A program made the translations under genes and the position numbers. A DNA stretch of 64,000 bases, taken from NCBI GenBank assembly GCA_012064415.1, contig SSNU01000196.1:140796-204795 (forward strand). The letters run 5' to 3'. Under the pieces are notes generated by a model that saw only the letters and a program-made list of their open reading frames with translations, was not told the DNA's origin and made no database searches. This stretch comes from Gyrodactylus bullatarudis (Eukaryota > Platyhelminthes > Monogenea > Gyrodactylidea > Gyrodactylidae). Each line of letters starts with the position of its first letter. Position 1 is the stretch's first letter. Of this stretch, positions 1 through 12,284 are shown in pieces.

Positions 1-816
1 ACATCATGTTGTTGCACCATGGGAAAAATTTTCCCAATCTACACGCAAGATATAACAACCGGAACGAGACGATAGAGAGTTCAAGCTAATTAAAGTTTAG
101 AAAATGAGAAAATCTTCTAGATTCCATGTTTTTTTCCCAAAAATAATTGGAATGTTTTGTGTTCATCTGTCAATTCGTCTGCTTTTATTTCTATTTCTTT
201 GTGTATTTTTAAAATGTATCATCTAAACTCTAAAGGAATTTGAGTATTATTTTTTACCGCGAACTAAGAAGGACTTCTCGAAACATAAGATTGGTTTTGG
301 TAAAATTTCAGGTTTCTAAAAATCCCCATTATAAAATGATTTCGTGAATTGTTTATCTGACAGAAAATAAGCCATTTTTGAATTTCAAAAATTACGAATT
401 TTCTCGGACATTCTGTGGCCAAATTCAATTTTTTTCTCCAATATTAATAGTGGTTTCAGTCAGTTTAATCGGACCTCCTTATTTTAGAAATGCAAGAATT
501 AATAATAAGTAGAGGTGATGAACATTTTGTGAGCCCCAAGTTTTTTCAAAAACTATTGAATTATTCCATTTCGGTTTTTTCCCAAATTTCCATTTTTATT
601 ATGATTAAAATTGAACAAGGAAATCAAATGTCCGACATACTCGCCGTGATTGTTGTGAAATCGAAAACTGTTTCATACAGATAAATTCGAGTTTTGCTCT
701 TTCAATTTATTTATTACTAATTCAATATCGATGGGTAGTTCAAGTCGAATTTATGACTAAATGAAGCATTACTTCCAGATTTTTAATTGCTAATTTCTAT
801 TTTTTTATTTACTCAG
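1..816 (+). other. probable intron of the gene ending at 921
   Basis: No coding signal is visible. The stretch is AT-rich and ends in a T-rich tract followed by CAG at 814-816, a good 3' splice site for the short exon that follows. The upstream exons must lie outside the window. The longest open frame (490-684) has no recognisable content. Confidence 0.35.
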
Positions 817-921
817 ATGAAAATGGTCATGATCGATGAGCTACGAAGCACCAGAAATTCAACAAGGAAGGCCAGACATAACTCCTGCTCGTCCAGAGCT
901 GATCTAATTGATGAAATTTGA
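817..921 (+). CDS. candidate 3'-terminal exon of an unidentified host gene
   Basis: Seen: a T-rich tract and CAG immediately before 817, an open frame of 34 codons ending at TGA 919-921, and AATAAA at 984-989 about 65 nt later. This is the arrangement of a last coding exon with a short 3' UTR. The C-terminal tail is basic and serine-rich, with KARHNSCSSRADLIDEI near the end; the RHNS and RKARHNS context would suit a basophilic kinase site. The exon composition is more GC-rich than its surroundings. I do not recognise the protein, and the reading phase is inferred only because the other two frames have early stops. Confidence 0.4.
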   Translation: MKMVMIDELRSTRNSTRKARHNSCSSRADLIDEI

Positions 922-983
922 AACCAAGAGAGATTATTTTTTGCGTTTTCTTAAAATTATCTGAACTTACAATAGGATTATTG

Positions 984-989
984 AATAAA
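984..989 (+). terminator. polyadenylation signal AATAAA
   Basis: AATAAA follows the candidate last exon by 63 nt and is followed by a T/G-rich downstream element (TTTTGTTTTTTC). It supports reading 817-921 as a terminal exon. Confidence 0.4.
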
Positions 990-1009
990 AATTTTGTTTT
1001 TTCTTCGTT

Positions 1010-1956
1010 GAAACTTACTTTATACGTTTAAAAACTATTTTTTCACTATCATACAATCCTAAATAATGCTAGAGTATGTTGATAGGAAGAAGCCTCCCTA
1101 TCAGCCAACTATCAGCTTTATCTAGAACTGCCGAGGAGATGCTAGTCTTTAATTACTATTTTTTCGTCAGTAATACTTTGGAATAGTCTGCCAAGGTGTT
1201 TCATCATTCAAAAATATATTTTTTTAGTGAATCAATTAAATAAAAATTATCACTTTTTATAATCATATCAACACAGTCTTATATGACCATATTCAATGAT
1301 ATTTTCCATTATGATAGATATGATTTTTTGCTGATTTAAAAAATATCCATCTTAAAATAATTCTAGAATAGAATTTCGATTCATTCGACTTGCCTTCCTA
1401 TACAGAAAATAGACCTTTTTGAAACAGGAGAGAATTCTCTACTAAACTGGAAAATACTATTGAGTATATGAATAATAACAATAGATTTGTAATCATCAAC
1501 TTCATCACAGTTTTTACGAATATAAAACGAGACGTCATTGAGTCCTACAAACCAACATGTGAATATTCTTTCGACAGATTCTCATTCAACCTGATATTTC
1601 TTCCTGTTTGGTAACTAAACTAGTAGATATGCTCTCAAGAGAGCTATACAACTTTTAAGCTTATTTACATAGACAATGTTCATACTCTATGGGTAACAAT
1701 AAATATTTTCCATAAATTATTGAATTACAGAAAACACTTCCCCAACTACTGATAGGTTATTTTTTGACAGTTTCATTATTCTTTTCCTTTGTTTTCAAAA
1801 TGCTCTATGATGTATAGACAAGATTTCACAAGTGAATAGGACATTTGAACATGTTTTGTGTCTATTTTGTGACGTCTTTGTGAGAATTTTAGTGGAGATT
1901 TATTAGACATTTACGATAAATTGTTAAAATTAATTGCAAAATTGGTTGTTTATATA
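1010..1956. other. anonymous AT-rich sequence
   Basis: No exon, repeat family member or RNA gene was recognised between the candidate last exon and the Tc1 element. A (TA)5 run at 1951-1960 provided the TA target for the transposon. Confidence 0.4.
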
Positions 1957-1960
1957 TATA

Positions 1961-2074
1961 GTGGTCGACAAAATGAATTTATTCACTTAAAATTGCTTCT
2001 AGCTCATTTATTAAAAATACCTTCAAGATGTAAAATATACCATTGAAAAGGAAATTACTCACTCTTCTAAATAT
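1961..2074 (+). repeat. Tc1 left terminal inverted repeat
   Basis: It matches the reverse complement of 3060-3174 almost base for base. Its inner edge overlaps the end of the transposase frame, so the last codons (KYLEE and stop at 2059-2061) are encoded inside the repeat. Confidence 0.93.
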
Positions 2075-2847
2075 TTCTGAGATAAAATTCCCCACAAATT
2101 CTCAATAGGGTTCAGATCGGGGTTTCGAACAGGCCATGGCAACACAGATATTCCATTCTCTTGAAACCATGCTTTTGTTAATAAAGAACGATGACACGGA
2201 GCATTATCTTGTTGAAAATTTTTTAGGGAATTTTCTATTACTTCTTTAAACGGTAGTAGTTGATCTTCTAGAAGTTCTGAACCCCAATACCATGACTCTG
2301 CCTCCACCAAATCCTCGCTTTATTTTGGTAGGTTTGGATAGAGATTTTTCTATCCAACAAAACGAGAGTCCATCAGGCCCATCCAAATTGAACTTTTTCT
2401 CGTCTGAGAATCTTGTTTTACTCCAATCGTAGTTTTGAACAATTTTCTTATAAGCCCAGCAATACCTTATTTCTTTATCCGCGGGACTCAGATTAGGGAT
2501 TATTTTAGGATTACCCCAATAGATGTTTGGATTATTTTTGATACAGCGTTGAACAGTTCTCACAGACGTATCCAGATTCAATTCAGCTTTTATTTTAGAA
2601 GCTGTCACCTTCTTCTGAATTGCTAAATAAGAAATTTTTCTTATAAGACAATTAGGTATTGCTCTCTTTCGGCCGCATATTTTCAATTTTTTCTCGTTTT
2701 TATTTTTAAAAAATAAATAATTTATCGTCCCGCAGGCACATCCGATAGTTTTTGCAATTCTTCGATTGCTCAGACCATCCATTTTAAGTTTATTGACAAA
2801 TTTTTTGTCAGAATCAGTCTTGAATATTTCGGTTTATTAGCAGTCAT
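2059..2847 (-). pseudogene. Tc1-type DD34E transposase, frameshifted
   Basis: Minus strand. The N-terminal part (2782 down to about 2290) has a helix-turn-helix DNA-binding region beginning MDGLSNRRIAKTIG, then the first catalytic Asp in RFSDEKKFNLDG and the GGGRVMV strand. A frameshift at about 2285-2300 moves the rest to another frame (2310-2059) with the second Asp in FQQDNAPCH and the Glu in PDLNPIENLWG; 34 residues separate them (DD34E). About 20 residues normally found between GRVMVWG and the FQQDNAP motif are missing, so there is a deletion as well as a frameshift. An upstream ATG at 2845-2847 would add about 21 residues but needs one more frame change before the MDGLS segment. Catalysis would need all three acidic residues in one chain, so this copy should be inactive. 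Confidence 0.9.
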
Positions 2848-3059
2848 CCTGTAGATTCTAGAAAATATCAAGTTCAAATTTTAAAGTCAATACCTAACAG
2901 TTTAGCTGACAAAAATTCTGAAAAATTAAGTTGTAAACTAAGGGGTTTAAAAGTGAACAAATATGTTTTGTCGTTTTCTAATTCAATGAAAAAACGTAAA
3001 TTTATATTTTTAAGAATATCAATGAACATGAATATCAACCAATATGTTCGAGAGTAATC

Positions 3060-3174
3060 ATATTTAGAAGAGTGAGTAATTTCCTTTTTCAATGGCATAT
3101 TTTACATCTTGAAGGTATTTTTAATAAATGAGCTAGAAGCAATTTTAAGTGAATAAATTCATTTTGTCGACCAC
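3060..3174 (-). repeat. Tc1 right terminal inverted repeat
   Basis: Inverted match to 1961-2074, with one extra A in an A-run. It ends CCAC and is followed by TATA, giving the duplicated TA target. Confidence 0.93.
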
Positions 3175-3281
3175 TATAGATAGATTCTTTTGGACTAATC
3201 TTGATAGATAAAGTTCCTGAGAAATTTTTTCAACGGACATTGATGAGATTGAAAATCCTGTATGGTTTCAGAAAAAAAAGT

Positions 3282-3318
3282 AAAAATTGTGAAATAGTCT
3301 CGGCACCGAAAGGGTTAA
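3282..3318. repeat. terminus of a piggyBac-like MITE
   Basis: AAAAATTGTGAAATAGTCTC then GGCACCGAAAGGG and TTAA at 3315-3318. This is the same terminus as the right end of the complete copy at 25187-25394. Only this end is present. Confidence 0.55.
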
Positions 3319-3894
3319 CTAGCTTTATTTAGGAACAGGATTAGATTCTGACCTTGTTTAAAAATCTACCCCTAGTTAGCATAAGAAAAAACTGGCCTTT
3401 AAATTGTCCTCCTGTTGATAGGACTCAATTTACAAAATTCTAAAAATAAACCCTCCTGAATATCAAATTATTTGTAAGTAAATCTATGACCACTTGAGAC
3501 ACGTCTTCTCCTCTATTAATTCAACAGAGAGCTGCATGATATTATTTCGTTGGGAAAGTAGTAGACTAACAAAGGGATAACTCTCCAAATCATAGATATT
3601 GTTAATAACTTTTTTACTACATTTGTAGACATTTTGTCTGAATAAATAATGTATGATCGTGATTATGGAATGGATTGTAGGAATGATTTTGTGGAATATA
3701 AATTCTTCTAAGAAAAAGCACTAAGCAAAAGAAGAACTAAATGAGACAAAGAACCTGATGATAACAATTGATATATCTGCCTTTTTATATTTATTTGGGG
3801 TAGATCAGTATTTCAAAAAATACTCTTCTTATCAGAAAGGAAAAAAGCACTTGATTTCATTATTATGGATAAAAATATTCTACAACTATTCTCG

Positions 3895-4250
3895 ATGAAT
3901 TTGGGAATTCATGATTTTTACAAAAATCTCATTTTTTCATCAAGGTATGGAAATTTTTGAAAGATTTTTTGGTAACTGATTCAAAATGTCCACTTTTACT
4001 GAATTGAGAAAAAAAATTTGAAAAAATCTTTTTTTTAGAAAATTTTAGAGACATTTTAAAATTCGAGATTTTTTTAAATTTTGAGTTGACAATTTTTGCT
4101 GATTTCAAGTTCTGAGAGGAATCAAACGTTATTTTTCAGGGTCATCATTAGACGAAGAAAATAATTACTCTTATTTGATAAAACCCATTATTTTGAAATG
4201 ATCTTGGAAAAAAAATCGCTTCACCATTATGTCATTCAGTTTTTCAAATC
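3895..4250 (+). repeat. foldback family A, partial copy
   Basis: It begins TTTGGGAATTCATGATTTTTAC and continues with the segments seen in the left arm of the complete foldback at 39522 (TTTTTTCATCAAG, GAAAAAAAATTTGAAAAAA, TTTTGAGTTGACAATTTTTG, then the GATCA-like GGTCATCATTAGACGAAG). The opposite arm is not clearly present. Confidence 0.55.
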
Positions 4251-4259
4251 GCTGCTGAA

Positions 4260-5570
4260 TTTTCAATGAATTTTTACTACGCAATCACTCTTGGCTATTT
4301 AATAAATTTCTTAAGTTTTAACTTCAAAAATAGTAATCTTATCATCAAGGGGGCCTTTTGGAATTTCGGACTGTTTTTGAGAATAATCCTGAAGTAGAGT
4401 TTTAAAAGAAGATTAATATAAATTTTTGATTATTTTATTCAATTGAAAAAACAGATATTCTCCTGTCAGTTTTGATGTTAAAAAAATTGAGAATATGCAA
4501 ATTTTTTCACTAGATTTCTGACATGTTCTTTCCAAAGAATGTAAATGTTTCTGAAGAATCCCTTCCCTGTTTTTAAAATCATCCGAATACACCTAGTTAT
4601 TTTGTTCAGATGATTTTATTAAAAGAATGAATTTCTCAGGCAAGGGAGAACCAAGGCTTTGCGGTAAAACTAAACCTGCCATAATGAAAAAGAATGCATC
4701 TACATATATATATCATAGTACAGAGAATCCATGGTGTGCTTTACTTTCATAGCCTGGGATATTCTCTTTCACTGCATGTTGAATCTGTTTTATATTAGAG
4801 AATCAATCATTCGTTTTTTTTCTCAAGACAACATTTTAATTCATTTTAAATGCTACTGATAATGAGGTGAACCTTCTTGTATGCATCTCGTTCTTGTGTG
4901 TGAGAAAAAAATATTTAGTTCATTCACTGTATAGAAAAATCTCTACTGCTACTGAGTGGGAGTTCAATCCCTTTTTTTAAACAGGAATAAAATGCAGACA
5001 GGTCTCTGATGCATGTCTGCGTATGTCAGGAGTGGTGGGCCGACAAATGTTTTGGAAATGTACAAGATATTTTAGAGGTGAATTAATGAGTGGCATTTTT
5101 TAATAAAAATAATCCCTTATTATGGGATCTTATAATGCATCTGTTCTCTGTATTTATTTATATGAAAATTTTCAATAAGAGAAGATTAATTTACAATAGA
5201 GAAAAAACAGCATTCTAATCAGATGATTAAAATTTTCTTATTTGGTTTTTTTCTCGCTAATTAAATAAACGAAAAAATCATCAAAGAATCTTACGAAACT
5301 ATGAGATTATTTAGAATCAAGATGTGAATCTTGATTTTTCATCAAGAGATCGAAAATGAATATTATTTTCAGATTATGAAAAAATTTTGTTTCCAAGAAA
5401 AATATAGAAATTTCCCCATATATTAATGAACAAAATTAGGCAAAGGAAGCGATTTTCAACACCAAATTTGTGATCGACTCGTCATTTTACACTAATTTTG
5501 ATCATCAAAATTTCATTGATCAAAGAAATCAAATACGAAATTCCCACGATTTCGGGTCGATTTCAAATTA
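4260..5570. other. unassigned AT-rich stretch
   Basis: No exon recognised. At 4994-5020 the arms GCAGACA and TGTCTGC can form a 7-bp hairpin, in a patch (4620-5045) that is slightly richer in GC than its neighbours. This may be a buried old repeat. Confidence 0.3.
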
Positions 5571-5587
5571 TAATAAACCCTTTATAA

Positions 5588-5763
5588 ATATAGCTATGAA
5601 GATACCAAGTTATTTGGCCAAAAATATTACTAATGCAAGTTCACATTGTGGGCTTCAATTTGAACTTTAATTGATCCAGAAACCTATCAAACTGGTAGAG
5701 TTATGAAGGTTCAAAAAAATTGTAAAATGGACAATATATGTCCATCGGCACCGAAAGAGTTAA
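5588..5763. repeat. piggyBac-like MITE, one-ended copy
   Basis: From TAGCTATGAAGATACCAAG onward it matches the inverted complement of the complete MITE at 25187-25394, ending TCGGCACCGAAAGAG and TTAA at 5760-5763. The other terminus is lost. Confidence 0.6.
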
Positions 5764-5764
5764 G

Positions 5765-6735
5765 CGTATTTGATATCTTTTTCTTATGGGGATCTTGAAA
5801 AACAGCATTCAATTTCTTTCTGATTTTGAAATCGATGTTCAGTCAATGTTCAAAAATTTCTCGTTTCATAGCCGAAGTTTAGTTTAGGTAGCCTGTGGTT
5901 TGAATACTGTGCTATTTTAGTGTTTTTAACTCATGATTGGATTGCTCAAAAATCAATGTTGAAATAAATTTTCAAAACAAAACTGACCTCTCAAATATGC
6001 ACTTTTGAAAGTTACAGGATATATAATATATATATTCTGACACAATACAATGTCATTTGATAAATTCTCCATATTCAAACAATTTCTAAAGAAATAAAAA
6101 TCATGAAAACTATCACTGAAGATGATGTGATATTCCTCCCAGGGGAACGCACAATGTGAAATGAAACAGATACTTGTAAATTATAAAAGAAAAGTCTACA
6201 CTTGCTTTCAGTATGAAAGAAATTTATTTCACAGAATAAAATTTTACCAGTATTTAAAAAAATGATAAACTTTTTTTTCATATAGTTGAATGTCATCTTT
6301 TTCTATAATCAATAACCTTTCGATTATCTGATAAAGTTCATCGGAAAAATTCTTTTTATAAATTATGTTCAAAGTTTTTAAACTAAGGATGATTTGAGAA
6401 TTTCAGAAATTCTATGGCTACGGTTATTGAAATTTTCTCATTTCTTTCGTGAGAACTCAATCATGATGGAAGATTTTTAGATTTGTAAAAGCCAAATATT
6501 GCCAATTTCAGATCAGTCGATGTTACCTTTGCAGAGTAATTTTTGATCTTTTATGGATAGATATTTGGCTAGCGCCTCGATTATTTCTGTGATACTCGGA
6601 ATTTTGTGTAAGCTTCCTGACCAGTTAATCTGAAGATGAGTAACCTGAATATCCTTGATTGTTGTCCAAATTAATTCCAATTAGGATGGTTCCTCTTATG
6701 GAAGAGTCTTTGAAAAGTATCTCTGAACAATTTGA
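5765..6735. other. anonymous AT-rich stretch
   Basis: No supported gene. A short alternating TA tract lies near 6020-6040. The open frame on the minus strand at 6075-6296 has no recognisable domain and is in the size range expected by chance. Confidence 0.3.
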
Positions 6736-6736
6736 A

Positions 6737-7366
6737 TGGGAATTTCTTGAATTTTAAATGGAATGAGGTAAAAAGTTGTTTATGTTGAAAAAGAAAAATT
6801 CAATCTGACCAAAATTAGGATCAATTTTTGGATTTCGAAAATGCACCAAATTTTCACTTTTTCAACTTTTGAACCCAAAAGTTTCATCGATTTCGATGAT
6901 TTGAAGCAGTTAAGTACTGATATTTGGAATCAACCCTAGACGAAGAATTAGAATTCACCTGCAGAACTTCACTGAAGTTCGTCATTACTGTGGGAAATCG
7001 AACCATTCGAATTTTTCAATTATCACAAAGGCAAATTATCCAAAATCTGGAAGTTATAAGTTCTTCGCTATCTCTATGGCCAAATTCGAATTCTTCGTCT
7101 AATGTTGATCCCAAATATCAGTACTTAATTGGTTCAAATCATCGAAATCGATGAAACTTTTGGGTTCAAAAGTTGAAAAAGTGAAAATTTGGTGCATTTT
7201 CGAAATCCAAAAATTGGCCTAATTTTGATCAGATGAATTTTTTTCGGATTTTTTTGGACATAAACAACTTATTAGCTCATTCCATTTAAAATTCAAAAAA
7301 TCATTTGTTTCTGTGAATCCGGAGAAAAATAGTAAATTCTCATCTTCATATCAACTAGCTTTATTT
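6737..7366. repeat. foldback family B element
   Basis: The left arm (about 6740-6957) and right arm (about 7086-7318) are inverted copies. Both contain GAAAATGCACCAAATTTTCA, TTTTTCAACTTTTGAACCCA and ATCGATTTCGATGATTTGAA. About 128 bp separate the arms. The right side continues to the family terminus TCATCTTCATATCAACTAGC at 7339-7360, whereas the matching left terminus is absent. There is no transposase, so it is non-autonomous. Confidence 0.75.
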
Positions 7367-7374
7367 AATAACGG

Positions 7375-9175
7375 TTCGTTTTCCCAGTATCTTATAGTTT
7401 CTGTAAAAACTCTGATAAATAAAAATATTTTGGATAAAATTTGATATCCCATCTTCATTAAAATTGACTGACTAATCCTCAATCAGAATGATTAATTTCG
7501 AATATTGACGAGTTTCGGATGCATCATCTGCTTACTTTTTTTACAAGAAAGCTGATTCATTAGATGGACACGATCTTTTCTCTTTAATTAATACTTATGA
7601 AACCTACTAGCTATGCATGGCTGCTGGTTACTACTAAAGCTAGTTAATAAGAAAATAAAAATTTATGAATTTTACTAAAAACTCTGGATTATTTTCCGGA
7701 TAGTTGGGATTAAAATTTCAGATAAAATTATTATTGTGAGAAATTATTCTGAAATTTCCATTTTAGGACTGAAGAGATGATATCCATAAATTCTCATCTT
7801 CTCGTAGATTAGTGCCATTTGTTTTCTAGGATGTCATTTTTCAGCAGGTGTAGAAGGACTTCGTCTTCATGGACATGGCAATAACCAACAGAGTTGGACG
7901 AAATCTGGAATAATTTTTCAAGCATTATGAACACACAAAATTTCAATTGAAGCAATTTTACGAAATTCGGTAGGAGGTGAACAGTGAGATTACAGTGTGA
8001 ATTGGAAATGAAAGATCATTTATGAAAATTGGTTTTCTCAAAACCCCTCTTCGTACGGTATTCCTCTACATAATTCAAAAAAGATTTCAGACTCACATTC
8101 AGTCACAGTATTAGACTTGAAGGTGTGGAATTTAAAAGTCTTTTGAGGTTTAACTAGAGCTTCTGTAAGTTAAATATTAGCAGAAGTCTCATAAGAGACT
8201 TGCGTGTGTCGACGTTTCTATATAAGACTTACACTTGGCTAATGAGGAAACTTTTTTGCCATTGGCATCATTAAAAATTTGTTTTCTTAATACCTCTTGT
8301 AGTATCATGGCTCTCCACATTTTTCATACTTTTGGGCAATTTTATCCCCATTTATCAAGCAGGTTTTCTCTTGTTGATCCATCATTACCTGTTTTTTTCT
8401 TTTGTATGTAAAGTGTACTCCAGAATAAGTGATATAATCGTTAGTTCTATCTTGGAAAGAGTATTGTACGCCTATGTAGTGTGCTTTTCTTTGTACTTTT
8501 ATGATGAAATAGTAAAACTATCTAAAAGACATTTTCTTTTTCTCTCTCATAAGCTGCTAAATATTGATACTTACAAAAATTATACATACACAAACTTCCA
8601 CCATCAATCCATACTCTCTTGTACACAAGTTTTACACAGCATTTCCTACTTCTGGTAAAGTTGAATAGTCTAATTACAAGTCTAAAGTAATGCTTATTAT
8701 TTTTAACTTGACATACAAACACACGCTTTGTATAAGTAATCTATATACAGCATTTCTTATAATAATAACAATAATAATATAAATTTATGGTGCAAAAGCA
8801 ATTCTCTCAAAAGAGTACAAAAGATTTTCCTAGTTTTTGGATTCAAGCAAAGTAAACTTTTCAGCCAAAGTGTTGAGTCGTTAATGGTGTCTTGAGGGTT
8901 GAATTTGTTTATTTTAGTTTTCACGCTAAGAATATAAACCAAAGAAAAGTGTTTTTCCTCCACACACTCTTTTATCTGATTCTTCTAATAGATTCTTTAT
9001 ACTCGCCATGATCGCCGTTTTCGAAAACTAAGTTTTCCTGAGTTTTCAGTTTTCGTAAAATCGATCATTTTTTCTAAATTAACAGTATTTTCAGGGTGTA
9101 TTCAGAATATATTTAATATAGAATGATAAAATAAAAATGATGGCAAAAACTCCTGTTATGAAGAAAACTTCCTGG
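7375..9175. other. anonymous stretch with a TAA microsatellite
   Basis: A (TAA)n-like tract lies at 8758-8782. The open frames at 8332-8658 and 8522-8963 are low-complexity and hydrophobic with no motif. No exon could be supported. Confidence 0.3.
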
Positions 9176-9182
9176 GTCAACG

Positions 9183-9540
9183 CTTTAAACTTTTAGAAAA
9201 AAAATGTGATAAACTTAATGATCTTAAATCTATAATTGCTCGTATAAGATCTAAAATTGACTATTCAAAATTCCTTCTTTACCCCCACCTTCATTAATCT
9301 TATTTCTTTGATCGAATATTTATTTGAAAATATCATGGAATTTCAGTATCCGACTTTTCGACTGCTCCTAACTCAAGTAAAGGAAATAATGTTATGGAAG
9401 TAATAATAAAGTTTGACAACTATGAACCTACAGTACTGATTTTCCAAAGATGAGGTCGAACATTTATTGTAACCATCTATTTTGTGATAATTTTTATTTT
9501 ATTTTGATTTAAAAAAATGTATAATTTCAAAGAAAAAAAA
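9183..9540 (+). mobile_element. LINE copy, 3' remnant
   Basis: The frame ending near 9297 reads KSIIARIRSKIDYSKFLLYP then HLH and stop, the conserved C-terminus of the LINE family in this window. About 120 nt later, AAGTTTGACAACTATGA begins the same 3' UTR found at 30790-30960. Strongly 5'-truncated. Confidence 0.7.
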
Positions 9541-10071
9541 ATTTTAAAAATAATTTCGCGATTATTTAAAATTATTTCCAAATAAAATTTAAAACTTTAT
9601 GAACTATTTAAAGTTTTTTAGAAGATTCGAGCAATTATTTTATAAATAATTAAAAATCTGATAAGATTGAAGAGTGGGCAGTTATTTAAGGAAGGAATTA
9701 AACTTAATTTTTGTTTGGACTCATTCCCGAGCTATAATTTGATTACTTCAAGACTTTAAAGTTTAATCAAACTAAGCAAAACTTTAAAAATATTCAAATA
9801 AAGTTTATGTAAATTACTTTCGAATAAAAAATTATCATTTATATTATGAAAATGAAATGGAAAGACAGGAATATATACCTTGACAGAATATTATTCATCA
9901 TTCGAGTGAATGTGGAACACTTATCTGGCTGAATTCTCGCTGTCATGAGAAAATATTCCTACTGATCAATGATCATCTCATATATGATGTATGAAATAGG
10001 GTATAATATATTAACTTTAAACTAGTTTCTTTCAATAAGAGAGAAGAATATACTTTAGTCTGTTGATAATT

Positions 10072-10420
10072 TTAAAGTATGAAATTTGCAGAAATATTTT
10101 GGAATAGAAATTTTTGTTTATTAAACTGATAATAAAATATAGATAAGTATGTACAATTAAGAAAAATAGTTTCTAAAGAGGTCTTCGTCCTCTGGGATGA
10201 GTCTCTGGAGTAATGTACAGGTGGATTTGACGGTTGTGGAAGGGATTGAATCCAATGAAAGTTTGAATCTGGCCTGGAGACAGAGGATATTTCCGAGGAG
10301 AATCGAGTATTTTCTTTGGTTTCTGGTGTTATGAGGAGAGATGTTATCGTCTTGTTCTCTGTATGAGTTATAGAGTATGAGAGAGCTGGAGATCCTTCTG
10401 AGTCAGACATTGAGGACAAA
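10072..10420 (-). CDS. candidate exon of an unidentified Ser/Thr-rich protein
   Basis: Minus strand. A plausible 3' splice site (CATATTGCCTTAG) precedes 10420, and the frame then runs 115 codons, beginning LSSMSDSEGSPALSYSI and continuing Ser/Thr/Pro-rich. The first 240 nt are clearly more GC-rich than the surrounding DNA; the last 100 nt are not, so the true exon may end earlier. It can be joined in frame to a small upstream exon at 10656-10725. There is no recognised domain; it reads like a disordered tail. Confidence 0.3.
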
Positions 10421-10655
10421 CTAAGGCAATATGGTCAGAGAATTATAATTATATAATAAATGCCCTAAACTAATACATTTCACTACTGAATTCAAATTTA
10501 CACTTATCGACGTAATGTTTTGTTTCAATCGAAAGGTCATAAAATAAGCTTTGAATTGATATATTTTTCAGTCTCAGAATCACAGAAGCAAAATATTTTA
10601 TTCAAATTGTAATCTTAATTTTCTTATTTAAGAGCAAAATTCATTGACAGAGTAC

Positions 10656-10725
10656 CTAGCAGTGTTCTTAGCAAGCCTTCCTCCCACATTTGCTCCATGT
10701 TGTTCTGGTTTTGTTCTCCTTGTCT
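10656..10725 (-). CDS. candidate small upstream exon of the same gene
   Basis: Minus strand, 70 nt, with TAG before 10725 and GTACTC after 10656. Read in the phase that joins to 10420 it encodes TRRTKPEQHGANVGGRLAKN and the split codon gives Ser. The patch is GC-rich relative to its flanks. The link rests only on splice-site and phase compatibility (intron 10421-10655). Confidence 0.22.
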
Positions 10726-11404
10726 CTATTCATGTAAACCTCAGAAAATGCTTCGTTCAATAGAAAATTTATTAATCTCTTGGAATGCGCAGAAATCTCA
10801 GCTCTATCATTCTTCAAACTCGTGCTAATTCAAAGAAAGTTGATTTTTTCTTTTTTGTTTTAAGCGATTTTTTGAAAACCTATTTCCCAACGTCATGGAT
10901 TAAAAGTAAGTTAAATTTTATCGATTAATAATACCCGTAGAACTCAAATATGCAATCGCCTGAACTCCATATGCTTAGGCTAAAAAGATAGCGTGTTTTT
11001 GGATCAAAAAATGACCTAATTATTGATCGATAACTCCTGAACTAAAAGTAATTGCATTAAAACAACTGTTGATTCGTAATCAACGTATTATAAAACCATA
11101 GGATTGACAAAAGTCTCAATGCGAGTTATGAAAAAAAACTGGGACTTTGAGGGTTTATCCAACTGTCAAATATAAAATTTTTATGACGCAAAAGTTGAAA
11201 ACAACTCTTTTCAAGGTCTAATGAGAGGTATCATCTGAAAATGAGGTCACTAAAGGTTTATTATTAACTATCTTTATGATTTTAACAGATTTCACGAAAT
11301 TCTCTAGGTTAATTGCTTGCCATATGTCAAAGGAAATGTTCAACCTAGTCGACTATAGACTCCACATGAAGAAGTAGATTAAAAAATTATTTGATTCTTT
11401 TGAT

Positions 11405-11610
11405 AATCTGTTGATTTCAGCTTCGGAACTTCATCCTCTTTGGGTCCACCGAATCGTCTTCGTTGTGGTAAAATTCTCTAATAACTCCTGTTCATTATTT
11501 ACTTCAGGATTAGCTTTTGTAGTAAAGTTTTCAATAAAATTTGCCTCTAAAATCAATAAAGATTACAGTCTCAGAAATTCTTTTTTACTAATCCATGCTC
11601 CCTGTTATTG
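11405..11610 (+). mobile_element. LINE fragment
   Basis: A short open frame reads SELHPLWVHRIVFVVVKFSN and then DYSLRNS, matching the block (G)LNPLWVRRYAFIVKKF ... YNLRN shared by the other LINE copies. The second half repeats part of the first (FVVKFS twice), suggesting a small internal duplication. No 3' end is present. Confidence 0.6.
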
Positions 11611-12284
11611 TTATTTAGCTAATGTTGTGCATTGCTTGAGGTTCTAACATAAGCTAATTGCCTAAAGAAGTTAGTCTTGGGTTTTCTTGGGAGGTCAGCT
11701 GCCACTACATGAGCCTTTTGTTAAAAATTTCTCATTATATAATCAATTTGATATTTAATATTTTTGCTTATTGAATTTTTTTTGAAACATGAGTTAATTT
11801 CAAATAGAAATTTGAAATCTTTTATCAGATGTCTAATTCATCATGGGCTTAAATGAGTAGAAGGTACCAAATTTGAACCTTGGTTACTGTTGTATATTGA
11901 TATCCATGGGATTCAATGAAAGATTGAGCTTTTGAAGATCTTTTCCTAGGATCTAACCAATAGATTAATCAATTTAGATTTATAAGGAAATTCTTTTTGA
12001 TAAACTTGAATAATTGGAAGAATATTAGAAATTATTTTCTGTATAAAGTACTTTTTTGATGAAGGCTAGGTAGTATATTTTCATGATTTATGCATATTGA
12101 TGAACAGAGGATCAGGGAAAATAAGAATTTTGAATTAACTATCAACAATGATGATTTTTTGAAGAATTCAAATTTTGAAAAACTCCTTTAGACTTTCAAT
12201 TGAATTTTTTAATTTAATGTAAGAAGGTTGTGTTAGAGAATAACATACGCTAAATGAGAATGTTTCATCTACTACTACAAAGTT

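Larger units (their letters stand above)
1959..3176 (-). mobile_element. Tc1-like DNA transposon, full ends, defective transposase
   Basis: The element is bounded by TA dinucleotides and long terminal inverted repeats: 1961-2074 and 3060-3174, about 114 bp, starting GTGGTCGACAAAATGAATTT. The repeats differ at about two positions, one substitution (A/G) and one extra A in the right copy, so the insertion is fairly young or well conserved. It holds one transposase gene on the minus strand, broken by a frameshift and an internal deletion. TA target choice, about 1.2 kb length and a DD34E transposase are the hallmarks of the Tc1 group of the Tc1/mariner superfamily. Confidence 0.93.
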
